Assembly (NCBI RefSeq): GCF_932526225.1
Contig: NC_064042.1
Coordinates: 9,894,540-9,954,539, forward strand
DNA length: 60,000 bases
Source: Nematostella vectensis
Lineage: Eukaryota > Cnidaria > Anthozoa > Actiniaria > Edwardsiidae
Direction of reading: 5' to 3'
The translations under genes and the position numbers were made by a program. Below are positions 48,731 through 60,000 of the stretch, in pieces. Under the pieces are notes generated by a model that did no database searches, had not been told where the DNA came from, and worked only from the letters and a program-made list of their open reading frames with translations. Within the stretch, counting starts at the first letter, position 1. Every line of letters begins with the position of its first letter.

Positions 48731-49453
48731 TCAAAGTAATAGGTAAGCGACTGGCCTGCGTAAATCCTGTGGTTGCCATGTGCAATTGCAAGGTACAGAG
48801 TACTGTCCGTTGGCGCCCTGAACGGCGTGATAGTGCGGGTGAGGGCTGCCCGCGCCTGGAACAGGTACTGCCGAAGCGTTCAGCAGCGCCGAACTTGTCG
48901 GGACGGTAGGGTACATACCATGAGTATACATGCTCGAGATATCGGGTCTTACAGCGCTTGGGATCTCGAGTCCTCTTTCGAGACGTGAGCCAGTGAGAGA
49001 ACTGTGGCTGGCTGCAGTGAGGCTGCTGATGTCGTAGGGATAGGAAGACGACACTTGCATATAGGAGCGTGCCTTGGAGTAACTGTCGCTCATTAGTGAG
49101 CTTGTGGAGGACAGTGATACGCATTTGCTCAGTTCGTCAGGTGTTGGTATGCAAGGGAGAGGGAACGGATACCTGTCGGTCTTCTTCAGGAGTGATTTCG
49201 GCTTGCGTCGTGGTCTGTATTTGTAGTCCGGGTGTTCTTTCATGTGTTGGGCGCGGAGTTTCTTGGCTTCTTCGACAAACGGCTTTTTGTCCTCGTCAGC
49301 TAACTGTTTCCACTCGGATCCAAGCCGCTTGCTGATCTCCGAGTTGTGCATCTTGGGGTTTTCTTGTGCGATTTTTCGTCGTTCTTCTCTGCTCCACACC
49401 ATGAATGCGTTCATCGGTCTCTTGACATGCTCCACAGGCTTGACTAAACTCAT
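48731..49453 (-). CDS. SoxB2: SoxB2 (Sox14/21-type) HMG-box transcription factor, intronless, 240 residues
   Basis: The HMG box covers about residues 9-80: [36 protein letters not shown], then [19 protein letters not shown]. It bends DNA at ATTGTT-type sites in the nucleus. The extension after the box, [14 protein letters not shown], and a C-terminal PCNCTW...PVAYLLL block are features of group B2 (Sox14/Sox21), not B1 (Sox2). In between lies a Ser-rich region. The single exon matches the family. Cnidarian SoxB2 genes are linked to neural progenitors (family knowledge). The ATG at 49453 overlaps the stop of an upstream ORF. Convincing on sequence alone; only the paralogue number is uncertain. 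Confidence 0.93.
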   Translation of the reverse strand: MSLVKPVEHVKRPMNAFMVWSREERRKIAQENPKMHNSEISKRLGSEWKQLADEDKKPFVEEAKKLRAQHMKEHPDYKYRPRRKPKSLLKKTDRYPFPLPCIPTPDELSKCVSLSSTSSLMSDSYSKARSYMQVSSSYPYDISSLTAASHSSLTGSRLERGLEIPSAVRPDISSMYTHGMYPTVPTSSALLNASAVPVPGAGSPHPHYHAVQGANGQYSVPCNCTWQPQDLRRPVAYLLL

Positions 49454-49788
49454 CTTTGAAAAATCCGTAATATTTCTAAATCCCGTAGAAGTTCTAGGTC
49501 GTCAAGTTTACTCGTTCCGGCACTGCGCGTTAATAATCCAACCGATTCTCTCCGCTTTTGGTGAGACGTCTCCTTTTTTATCTGTATTACAAGAGAGGCG
49601 TTGATCTCTTGATCGTCGGGGCTATTTCCTAGAATATTTAGGTCGTCGGCGCAAGTGTGTGGCGAAGCAGTCCTTACGCGTTGGTGGCTTAGTGTGAACT
49701 GAAAGTTTCCTAGTTGATCTGGCGGTATGATCAAAGCTACTATCCACACAAGAGCATGCGTGAACCGTAATTGAGTCATGCTCTGCAT
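49450..49788 (-). other. Upstream ORF in the probable 5' UTR of SoxB2, 112 residues, ATGA overlap
   Basis: The ORF opens at ATG 49788 and stops at TGA 49452-49450, sharing ATGA with the SoxB2 start. Its first 25 residues include a hydrophobic run (ALVWIVALIIP); the rest is charged. A possible CCAAT box (ATTGG on minus, near 49840) and a TGACGTGG site (near 49805) lie just upstream, so transcription could begin close to its ATG. It may act as a translational control uORF or be chance. No known family. Confidence 0.4.
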
Positions 49789-49849
49789 TCAAATTCGCGC
49801 TTCCACGTCATTCACTGAAATGACCAACCAATTAGAATGCAGCTACAGG

Positions 49850-52800
49850 TATTTGGGAAGAAACTCTGTAGGACCACTGCCGGGCCCAACGATTCAGCTT
49901 GATTTCTTGATTGGCTTGTTTAAGAAGTATTTGGATTTCTAAATAATTCTGTATTTTGGTTCTGTTGTTTTACAAAGGAAAGCACTTTGTGTGCCTTCGG
50001 CCCCAATTGGCGTTCTATTGTTAAGAACAAAAGGATCAAGCCTGGGTATCTTTAAGGTTTCAAGGCCTTTCTGTTAGCTGTACCGCGAAAACAATACACA
50101 GTGTATTTTTGTTTTGAACGATCAATTTTCGAGTTGCGAAGAGCTTTTGGACGTCAACTCATTTGTAATCCCTGCTTTGCAAACAAACTGTTAATATTCA
50201 GCTTGCCTTGCAAAAATTATTAATTTATATTGAAAGTGTAGAAAAGTAAATAGATGGATCCTCAGTGTCCCTGCCGTTCTGGAAGCCGAATTGCCCTACA
50301 AATGATCAATTATCTAAGCTTTTATTCCATCGTTTACCATAAGAATGACCCCTGCTTATTCAACCCTTTGTTAGATGCTAAAATTGGCAACTACAAAGGC
50401 AAGTTTGACATAAACATACAACAAAGCTTGTTCACCGACTCGCGTTCCTTGCCTCCGAGTTCTCTCTTCCTCTCGTCTTTACTCATCAGAAGAAGTGGTC
50501 GCTCCTGCCGTGCCTTTACTTTGACTGCTAAACGACAAAGATATTGAAGTTACCCGGGCGATTTATTCAATTATGGTTGCGCCGACGAAATCGACACAGC
50601 TTTATTTTTTCATTACTTATCGCGAGATGGAAATTGGTTTGTATTTTCAATTCTGAGCTTATATGGTTAAGGCAGATTTATTGCTCTAGGCGTTGTAGGA
50701 AACTATGGAATAAATGTCCTTTATGAATGAGCTTCACTTCCTTTACGTTAATAATCTTTTGTTTGCCAACAATGCTTTGAAAGTAGAGTCGGGTTATCAT
50801 TATGTTCGTGAATGAAGCTGTTCAAAGGGTGTTGTTCTATGGTTCCGCTAGAAGAATCGATTTATTAGCATCAAAAAAGCTCACATCGTTAGAATAATAG
50901 GATCGTTTATGCAGCAGATATTTTCAAATTAAAATCGCACCCACAAGTCTCACACGCTGCTTCAAGTTCGAAGGAATCAAGCACAAACTGTTTCCCAGTG
51001 ACCAAGGCCAATTACTTGAAGTCACACGGCCGCGATATAGCAAAACACAAATCTGACAAACTCAAGTGCCTAGCTTTTGTACTGTTATTATTATAATGAG
51101 CATACTATCACCTAGAGCTATCAATTCGAGGGCCGAAAAGTTATTTTCGATTTTTCTCAAGATTTCTCGAGATCCTTATCAGGACTGCTATCCGGAAGAT
51201 GAAAGATCAACTCCGTCTAAATATCACCGCAAAATAATCACAAACAGTTTGAAAATGTGTGTTTGGGTTACTGGATAAGAGCCCAACAATAGCTTAAACC
51301 ATTGCCTCTTAATTTGGCCTGACTGTCTTTAGTTCTTTAGTAACTTGGAGACTACAAAGTCGCATAACAATTTGAGTAATTCTGTTTGCCCGTACGAAAT
51401 GAATTGGCTTGTTATGCGAGGCGACAGTTTCGCGTTTTTAACAGTTAAAAAAAAGAGCTTTGATAACGGCTAGTCTAATTAAGCTGTTGTGAATCTTTCT
51501 TGTGTGTTTTCCTTTTAGAAACTTGAAATATCCCGAACGGATGCGAAAAACAATTATGGCGAAGTTGTTTGATATTGAATTTTCTTTTCTTTCGAAATTT
51601 ATTCAAACACACCGTAGTTCTGTGGTTAAATAGTGCTGAATGCGAGAACGGGAAAGAATGGAACGCTTTCTGTGGAGAGGTTTTGTGTGGTTTCATGTCC
51701 AGTAGGGAATGTTTTCGCGGTTGGAAACATAGCTTCTGTTTTGTGGTGTCGATTCTTTTGTCTTCCCCACTACATGGTATTGTCCGTAATGCGACGTAAT
51801 ACTTTTAGATGTAACACCGTTTATTCGTGATTTTAATAACACCACACAAACGGAGGTTATTTGCAAAGGCAAAACAACCGCACCGGTAAAGTTGCAAGAT
51901 CCAAATTGAACTTGAAAGCCGGAGTTTTTTTTATTTTATTTTGTGATATATGAAAAAAAATGTCGACACAACACAAATTAGCCCGAAACAAAATCAGAAC
52001 CACTGTGATTGAGAAAGTGTTTATTTGCGAACTGATACTAACGCTTTCATAAATGACAAATGTATAGATTGGAAACAGAAATGCAAACAATCTATTGATG
52101 AAATATTTACGGCAAAGATCTGAGACGATTTAGTCCCAAGCCGAGCCATCTGGCGCCTTTGGGCAAAATGCGCAATTTGTCTTTTTTTTTTCACAAAACT
52201 TTGTACGCAGCGCTCAGATAACTTCTTTGGCGATCAGTCCCTGTTGAATCCTCGAATCGTTTTAAATAGTAGCTCCTGTGTGATTTTAATTATCACAGAC
52301 TACTTTTTTAGCCATAGACTGACTAGTTTACAATATTTTTTTTCTATTCGAAGGTGTGGTATGTTTATTTTCGCTTTGTTTTTGGTAATTTTGACAAATT
52401 TAAGCGTTTCCTTTGAGCCCCAAAATGTCTGTCTTGTCGCCTCGTAAATAGCTGGACAAATAGCGCAATTTTTATCTCATCGATATTTGTTTTCGGTTTT
52501 GTAATAAAACTGGATTTCATAACCCGCGGCTTTGTATTATCAAAATAAAAGTAAAAATTCATTGAAAACCCCACTGTAAAAGGCACCGAAGCTTAGTATG
52601 TATGCTCGATGAATTATTGTGTTCAATGTTGTGAAGGCCCGTAGGGGGGTATTGCATGCTCGCTATGAGAACACATCCATTATTTTTTAAGTAAACTAAT
52701 TCCTTGAATTTTAAGGCCAAAGTGCCGAAGGGTACAAATAAATGTTCTTTACCAATCTGAGGTTTATTACGATCGACATGGCGGCTTTCTCGTGCTTTAG

Positions 52801-55800
52801 AAAGTATGAAAAATTGATGAGATTTCAGTTCTTTTCTTTGTGAAATGTCCACAGGTATTACGGAGTAAGTATACGTTTTAAAAATCCAACTGATAGATTT
52901 TCGCTCTACGCTTTTGTTTTCACTGTATACTTTGGCATTGTTCAACAAGAAGGGAGGATTTCTAAACCTAGCGTGGTGTTAGAAAACTACTTCAACCCAC
53001 ATATTCTGTGACTTTCTTGTAAATAACTTTCGCTCTTCCTATTTTTTTTTTTTTTTTTGCAGTTCAGTTTAGTTGAAGGCTAAGGCCTAGGGAAGCCCCG
53101 ACCCGACGTCTTCTATAGATCTCCCCGTAAATTGTTATCGTAAATGCAAAGGGTGTATACTAACTCCAAGCCAAATATCTTTCTTACAAATAAGTTATTG
53201 CTTCTGGTGTAATATAAGACAAATTAAAGATTTTTCAGATAAAGTAAATTACAGTATCTTTTTACTTTTGTGGTTTTTAAAGATTGACCCTTATATGTTG
53301 TAGTTTTTAATTTCTTTTCATTTTGAGTTGACTAGTTCCATTTTCTTTCTAGACGAACCTTTAAATACAGAAATAATTATTTCGCTCAAACCAAACAAAA
53401 TAACTTATATTTTCATTTTAGACTTAATTCCAACAATTTGTTAGGATTAGTGTTGAAATCAGAAATTGTCACCAAAATTGTGTCACTTAACAATAGCAAC
53501 TTTTAAAGGAGAGAATTTAACGAATAGAAAAGTACGTTTATTTTGATTTGAAGTATTTAGATTACTTTTATGATTAACAAAATTGCATTTAACACCTTAC
53601 TCCTACGATCAAAACCACCTTTTAGAAGTTTAATCAACAGCTTTGTAATTTATTTCTCAAATTTCATATATGTTAGACGTTATCTTGATTGCAGTCTAAC
53701 GGATTATATCGATTTTAAATTATAGTGTTTGCTCGGTATAGTTTGACTTGGTCCATTATTTATTTAGAAAACTAGAGTTGTAGTCATGCCTTCTCTTAAA
53801 CGACTAAATGTGAGCCCCAAGGAATTAAAAAACTTAGACTAAAACCTTGTACTAGCGAAATTTGGATTGGATTCCCTTTATATTCATTCAAAACTTTAAA
53901 GGATAGACTTTCTATGGGGCTTAGCACTTCCTTTGGGATTGAAGTAAGTCTTTTATCTGTAGAAATGTTCAATTTATATATACTAACAATACTGGCGCCG
54001 TGCAGGTAACTACCCTTTCATAACCGTTATCAACCCTACAGCACGAGAGAGCTTGGACCGTAATAGGGGGATAATTTAGAGGCTTTTAATTGCAGTATAA
54101 GAGCCGTGTTTGAGTGTTACTATCATGTTTTGTGGAGTAAATTGATGTGTTTTAAGTGCCTTTAAAATTGTCTAGGTCCGGAGCCAAATGCACCAAATAA
54201 CGCTGTTTAAGAGCTTCAATAAGTGCAAAGTATAGATATCTCTTTGAAACAAAAAAAAAAACATTCGGCAATACCGCGAAATTGTTTGAATGGTTCAAAA
54301 CCCAATAGAGCAGAAAGACAATTCTAACATTTAAGTCCAATATTTTTTCTTAGCACCTTGTAAAACATGACGGAAATATCATTTACAGTATTTTGGCGGT
54401 GCTAACATCACCATTTTGGTTAGTTAAGTTCTTTTTAGAATTATGATTAAGAAATATTGCTATAAAAATGTATTTGGGTTTATATTACTTATGTTTGCGC
54501 AGAATCATCCATAACACTTTCAAGAGAGGAAGAAGAAATGACGAAGAAAAACCTTGTTTGTTTAGTCTAAGATTTCGATACTTTCCATTTATTTGGTACA
54601 GTCATTTATGTATAGATGCATTTATTGTTAAACAAGAAACCTAAAAAAAATACCGGTTTCGTCTCAAATAAGCATGGAATTTTATGATAATTAGTTTTGG
54701 GCCAAATCTGAATAAAAGTTTAACAAAATCAGCTCCAACTTGTTGTAAAACATCAAAATAAACCCATTATCACTATTAGCAGTATGACTTTACTTGTTAG
54801 AGTTGACTTTTTGGATAAATTGAAAGGTTACGTGTGTATGATCTTTCAACTCTAAGTCAAATAGGGCGACAGATGCATAAACTACGTTGTTGTACTTTGA
54901 GCAACAGGAGTGAACTGTGGAGTTTCTCTTTAGCGGGCTTTGATGCACCGCGTCTTTTGTTGTCCAAGGAAGGGCCCAACTTGACTCTGAAAAGATAAAC
55001 AAAGAGCATTATATTTGGTGTAATCACTCCACATTCATAGCAATTTGCACTATTCAATACATCCGAACTTTCATTTGCCCCCAAGTTCTTATCATTGTAT
55101 TGGAAACCATAAATATGGCTTCTATATGCGAGAGCTATGTAAATATCGCTCTTACAACAATCCTCGTGAATAGCACTATTGGAACCACACGTACTGCTAT
55201 TCTGTTAAACTAGCGGGAAGCCTGTTCATTTCTCCCCAGACAAATGCAATGCAAACAAAGACCCCTTTTGCGTCTTCACTTAAACAATGTAATCGAAATA
55301 TTTCTATCAATTTTTCCTAGGTAGCGCCACGAGCCAAGCTTCTCCGCTGCCATCATAAACAATAGGCGTAATCTTCAAGAAACGAGCGCGTGCTTCTAGT
55401 TTTAGGCAGAGTTTCGCTCAATTTGTTATGATTGATTATACACTTGTCAATATTAGCCGAGATTGTGTTAACGGGTTTGTATAAAGTGTTATAAAGTAGA
55501 AGCAAAAGTCGCTAGGTTTCAGCTGTCTTACTTTTCAAGGGAACAGGTGTTGATTTTGGAACTCACTTGCCGGGTTATGATAACGCGCTAAACTGTTTCT
55601 ATAGCGATAAAACTGATTGTTTCCGTAGCAATTCGACTTTTATTAGAGGAAATAAGACTAGAATGGTTGGTCGACGTTTCAATAATAAACGTGACATTAA
55701 GGCAGGGGACAATTATAAAGAGCGATATGCTTAAAAGAGTTTGAAGCCATTAAGTCGATGAAACTGGTGCTCATAGCGGGCCTCAATTACACTTACACCG

Positions 55801-58800
55801 TTGTTTACTTCTAGTTGGTATTACTTATCTATAATTTGCTTTTTGTGGTATTCTCAAGAAATCAATATCCTTTATAGGCAATCAGCCTTAAGCGACTTCT
55901 CGAGTATTTTTGAATATCATCTACAAATTAACGGCGACCAAACACTCCAACTTGTCTTTGAATTATTTATTTGTTCTACACTTTTCGGTGACACGTCCAA
56001 ATTGATTCTTAGCGTTTCACAACACAAAAACAGTATGTTTTGTATTTTACTTCATTTGTCTCTCTGTTTTTTATTTGTTTGTCTTTTAGACACGTCCAAC
56101 AAAGACCGCTTTCAAAACCAAACAGAATCAAACCGATTCAACCACGCCGGTTGACTTTTTTCTATAGAAAATGGCCCCGATAAACTAAAGCCACCCCGCG
56201 TGTAGCACGCTTGCCCATTTTGGAGCCATCAGTTCTTATTATGATCGTTTTTAATGGAAGAGCGTGCCCTACTGTGAGGTTTCAAAGCAAGCAGCCTCTC
56301 AAGAAGTATGGCCTGATGTGAGCTCTGAGAGCGCGCCATACGTATTCTATGCTACCCCGCCAAATTGATTCCTAACGAAAGAGCTCCAAAAATCTCCCGC
56401 TGTTCTTCATTCTACTGCCCCCACGTCTTCACAAAAAAGACCTCCTGAAGATTGATTGCAGGCTAAACGTCTTATTAAAGCATTACTATCTAAACTTGTT
56501 TTGTTCTGGGGTAATTTTGTTCCATTATCTTTTGAGAGGGCCAGATCAATAATCCGTCAAAATACTGACAAGTTTGCATAAAAGCGAATGAGATAACAAT
56601 CGCATAACCGTGATTCTAAAGGCAAAATAATACCCATAAGTCTGAATTTCCGTCAGTTGTCTATTCTCTTTCATATAGGTGCAATTCCATACGTATAAAT
56701 ATAAATATCTTCCGACACGTCTTCCGAAGCTCATTATGCTGTTGAAAAAATATATATGCGAAGTACCAAACAAACATCTTTTGTTGTTTAGCGTTCAGTC
56801 TCTTCGAAACGTTTGATGGTTCCGTTGAAAGCTCACCGAAAAGGCTTTCCGCCTCTCTCAATTGCCCAATCAGCCTAACTTCTTTCTCCTTCGCGCTATG
56901 AGTTTTGCATTTCTTTCCGAAATCCGGAGAGTATCTTGCGAGAATTCGTTTATGTAGTTTAGTCTCAACGCGGTATTTTTCACGACAAAATACTTTTGCC
57001 TCTGTGCCTGTTAATTTTTTTATGTGGAAATTACTTTGAATTAACGTTCGCGCTTTAATGAAATAATATATGTTTCTGTGAGAAATGAAAAATGGCAGTT
57101 CTGGTAAATGGCGGTTCTGGGTGCTCAAGGTCTCAAAAGGTTTCAAATCGTTCTTAGGTATTGACCTACCACCTTTAAAACTAACCATTATAAGGTAGTT
57201 GTTATGCATGTATTTTCCTAAAGAGGAAGTTTCGTATTTGTTTGAAGGTGGAAAGCTGAAAGTGTCTGAGATACTGGTGGTGTGTTTATAAGATGGAGTA
57301 TGGATGTACAGCTGTCTGGTGGGCGTGAGATGGAGTGACCTTTCCAAGATATGGTGCTCAAATACGACCTTAGGCTAACGATAGCAGGAGTGAAAAGAAA
57401 CAGTAGCAGAAATCAGAAATATTACCATCACTTATGTTCAATTCTTGATTTATTTCCCACTACTCGAGCCATAGGCAATATATATTAGCCGCTTTTATTC
57501 CATTTTAGAGATCGTTAAATGCTTCTATGTGCTATTTCACCTGTATAATACACCCGTCTTTTGATAACATAATCACAAGACTACATAAAATCTAGTCAAA
57601 ATATCCCCGAGCGAAATAAAGTCATGCTTAAAAAGTATGCCTTTTCAAGGATACCTTATCAAAATCATTTTAGCAAACTACGGTAAAAACCCAATTAGTT
57701 TATTAGCTTTAGTTTCAAAGTTTGTTTCCTTCGCTGAGTGAACGCTTGTGGTGCTCTCGCGTACGTTATGCCTACTAGGCTTCCTACAAACCCCGTATGA
57801 CACTTTCCAAATACCCGGATAACTTTCTCCAGACCCCATTTGAGACTTCCGAATACCCGGATGAGACTTGTTCAGACACTGTGGTACACTTGTTATGGGC
57901 GTGGTCTGATTGATTGATTCCACGCCCTTTAGTGAGATGTTCAACTTAAAAAACAAAGACCAGCCAAATATTACGAAAAAAAAAATGACAGAAAAGACAT
58001 TTAGTGTTACCCGGAATGCTTCCTTATCTAACGTCTTTTCGGATCCGCCCTCGGTGAATTTCTTTGCTTCTTTCTTTGCTTCTTTCACCTGTCACTTTAT
58101 TTACTTCATCTCAAATAGGATTGAAACCTCTTGTTATCCTTTTTGTGGAGGAGTTGAACACTTAGGACAAGCCCTTTGCGAAGCCACAGGTTTTATAAGA
58201 AGTTGAATGTCCTTTTGGTAATGTTCATCTAAGATCTGGTTCGTTATCACATGAGAGAACTGGGGCGAGTATGGAGACGAGGCTGTCGGGTCAACACCAA
58301 AAGCATGATAGCAAAAGTGCATTCCATTAATTTTCTGACTTTCAGGTTCTTTCAGTCTCTCTCCCAGTCTCTCTCTCTCAGTCTCTCCCCAGTCTCCTAG
58401 AGAGCCTGATACTCAGGGTACCCTCGTTTTCATGCACTTGCTCCAGCCCCAGTCCCCTATCCTCCTAGCATTTTTTTGTTCACCTTGAGTACTACAGGTA
58501 ATACCTCGGCTGCGAGAAATGTTAGATTTCTTGCATTTCTTGTTTAATTGCAGCTTTTAGTTAGAAGTTCGCAATAAGATGCAGTAATTTGTACCGTGTC
58601 CAAGGCCCACAGTAATTGGTGAAATCTTGTGGCGTCCCCGCCTTAGTTTAGCTAAAAAACAAATTACCTTAAAAGCGCTCCTGAATGCTGTCGCTTGTTT
58701 CTAATCACCTATCTCAAACGAAACAACACTGCCGGAGAACCAGCATCCTTTGCGATCGTATGGGACCAAATATGCGGCCGAGACAGACCAGTTCTGGATC

Positions 58801-60000
58801 CTCTAGACATGGTAGTATCGAGAGCATAAATAGTCCTAGTAAGCCACAACTTTGTTATTGTTTTTATTCTATCTAAAAGACAAAATGTCTAAAGACATCT
58901 CGAATAAACCATCTAAAAGGAAATCAAGTTCTTAAATGAGGTTTTAAACTAATATTCACCAAATTAAAAAAAAAAAAAAAACTCGGATTGAGGGGAGTTT
59001 CCCAATCTCAAAATCGTCCAAACCCGGAAGAGCAATAAAATTTCCTTCGAACAACGTGGAACGAGTGAAATGTGTCAGAGTATTGTTCCCGTGCTGCTAT
59101 TCTCACTAATTTGATTGTTTGTTGAATTTCGCGGCCCTCGTTGTGCCACCGTTGTTTCGGGGTTACAAATTATTTCCATTTATTTTCTTTATGTAAATTC
59201 AAAAATATTTTTCCAAAGTACTACTTTCTTGTGATATGTTTATTTTTTTTTATTTGCTTTTCAATTTCACTGTCACGAAGTACAATATTTTATGTTCTTT
59301 CAAGCAAACAAAACAATTTCTCATCTTTTATTTTTTATTCTACAAAGAGTTGATTGCTTTTTTGCCAACTTCCTTTTTATTTGCCAAATCCAGCCAATTT
59401 CCCATTCGTAATGATTACGTGTTGTGATTTTACTACAGGATGCGCCAATTTGTACCAAACGCTGTTATTAATAAACTCCATTCAGTATATAATCCAGACG
59501 TTGTTTCTTGTTGCACCGCTAAATTGTTTGTAAGAGAATGTCAGACATAACATCCAAGATGTCGCACGGTACGACACGCCGCCGCTCATAAAGAGTCATT
59601 AAGGAGCAATAATATAAGAAAACCATTAATCAAAAATTACTCTATTGATTCATTCATTAAACTAGTCATCAAAGTTACACCTTTCGTCTTCATTGAGAAT
59701 ACAAATCAGCGTCAAGAACCGGGTCTAGACACCTCCTTGGTTTTCGGGCTACTTCCTCCCACTGTTGTCAATTCAGAAAGTGCTATTTTGCTATGCTATT
59801 TTACAGCAAAAGCTAGATCTGCCAAATCATTCTGTATATCTATATCATCGCTATATCTCTACTCTTTCCAATTAATTCAATGTGTCGATCGTTTGTGGAA
59901 AGGGTGGGGTGTTTCTTACTTTTTTGTGTACCCGCCAAAGGGCCCTCTCTGTAATGGATTCTATTTGTAATTTGTTTTCTTTGGACTGAATTTAAACTTC
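49850..60000. other. Gene-poor 10 kb upstream of SoxB2, no gene confidently seen
   Basis: AT-rich sequence with no recognised gene. Noted items: a T20 run near 53041-53060, an inverted GGGCGTGG/CCACGCCC pair at 57898-57928, and a long open frame at 56661-57347 (listed separately). The position suggests cis-regulatory DNA for SoxB2 (inference). Confidence 0.5.
56661..57347 (-). CDS. Unassigned long open frame, 228 codons
   Basis: An open stretch of 228 codons on the minus strand, long for AT-rich intergenic DNA. The first in-frame ATG is about 47 codons in (YMHNNYLIMVSFKGG), leaving about 182 residues. The product is basic (RVETKLHKRILARYSPDFGKK) with aromatic-rich stretches near the end. I see no domain, signal peptide or splice signals that settle it. 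It could be an exon, a decayed gene or chance. Confidence 0.2.
   Translation of the reverse strand: MERSLHLTPTRQLYIHTPSYKHTTSISDTFSFPPSNKYETSSLGKYMHNNYLIMVSFKGGRSIPKNDLKPFETLSTQNRHLPELPFFISHRNIYYFIKARTLIQSNFHIKKLTGTEAKVFCREKYRVETKLHKRILARYSPDFGKKCKTHSAKEKEVRLIGQLREAESLFGELSTEPSNVSKRLNAKQQKMFVWYFAYIFFQQHNELRKTCRKIFIFIRMELHLYERE

Noticed and set aside
48773-49335. Plus-strand and alternative minus-strand ORFs over SoxB2
   Set aside because: Shadows of the GC-richer SoxB2 coding exon.

Overview
This is a eukaryotic (metazoan) window with GT-AG introns, AT-rich intergenic DNA and many short non-autonomous repeats. The gene set fits an early-branching animal, most likely an anthozoan cnidarian such as a sea anemone: a SoxB2 factor, a class A GPCR, a secreted multi-copy peptide precursor, VPS37A and a zizimin-type DOCK gene. 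The organism assignment is inference; I could not run a search.

Minus strand, about 25.1 kb down to 1: a DOCK9/10/11-family (zizimin) gene runs off the left edge. Nine exons (start at 9346, PH domain near the left edge) join without frame breaks. Four further exons upstream (24916-25059, 17320-17493, 13433-13549, 10756-10809) are all phase 0 and could form a longer N-terminus from an upstream promoter. A separate ATG exon (11816-12225) does not join in frame. Intron DNA here carries a hexamer array (about 460-1780) and a poly-G/poly-C bounded element with target duplication (15444-15773).

Inside the proposed first DOCK intron, on the same strand, lies the most striking gene (17814-18794). 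It encodes a signal peptide followed by 14 near-identical 20-residue units and a truncated 15th. Each unit holds a two-cysteine ring motif and a dibasic cleavage site. This looks like a precursor of a repeated, disulphide-bridged, non-amidated secreted peptide.

Further right: an intronless class A GPCR (27694-28728, minus); VPS37A (30573-39934, plus), a 15-exon ESCRT-I subunit gene rebuilt exon by exon with one GC-AG intron and one duplicated donor site; and an intronless SoxB2 (Sox14/21-type) gene (48731-49453, minus) with a long upstream ORF overlapping its start codon. VPS37A introns have collected several TTAA-bounded elements, one carrying a tRNA-like pol III unit.

The stretches 41.5-48.7 kb and 49.8-60 kb hold no gene I can support. 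They flank SoxB2 and may be its regulatory territory (inference). Minisatellites lie at 26.5 kb, 40.0 kb and 40.8-41.4 kb.
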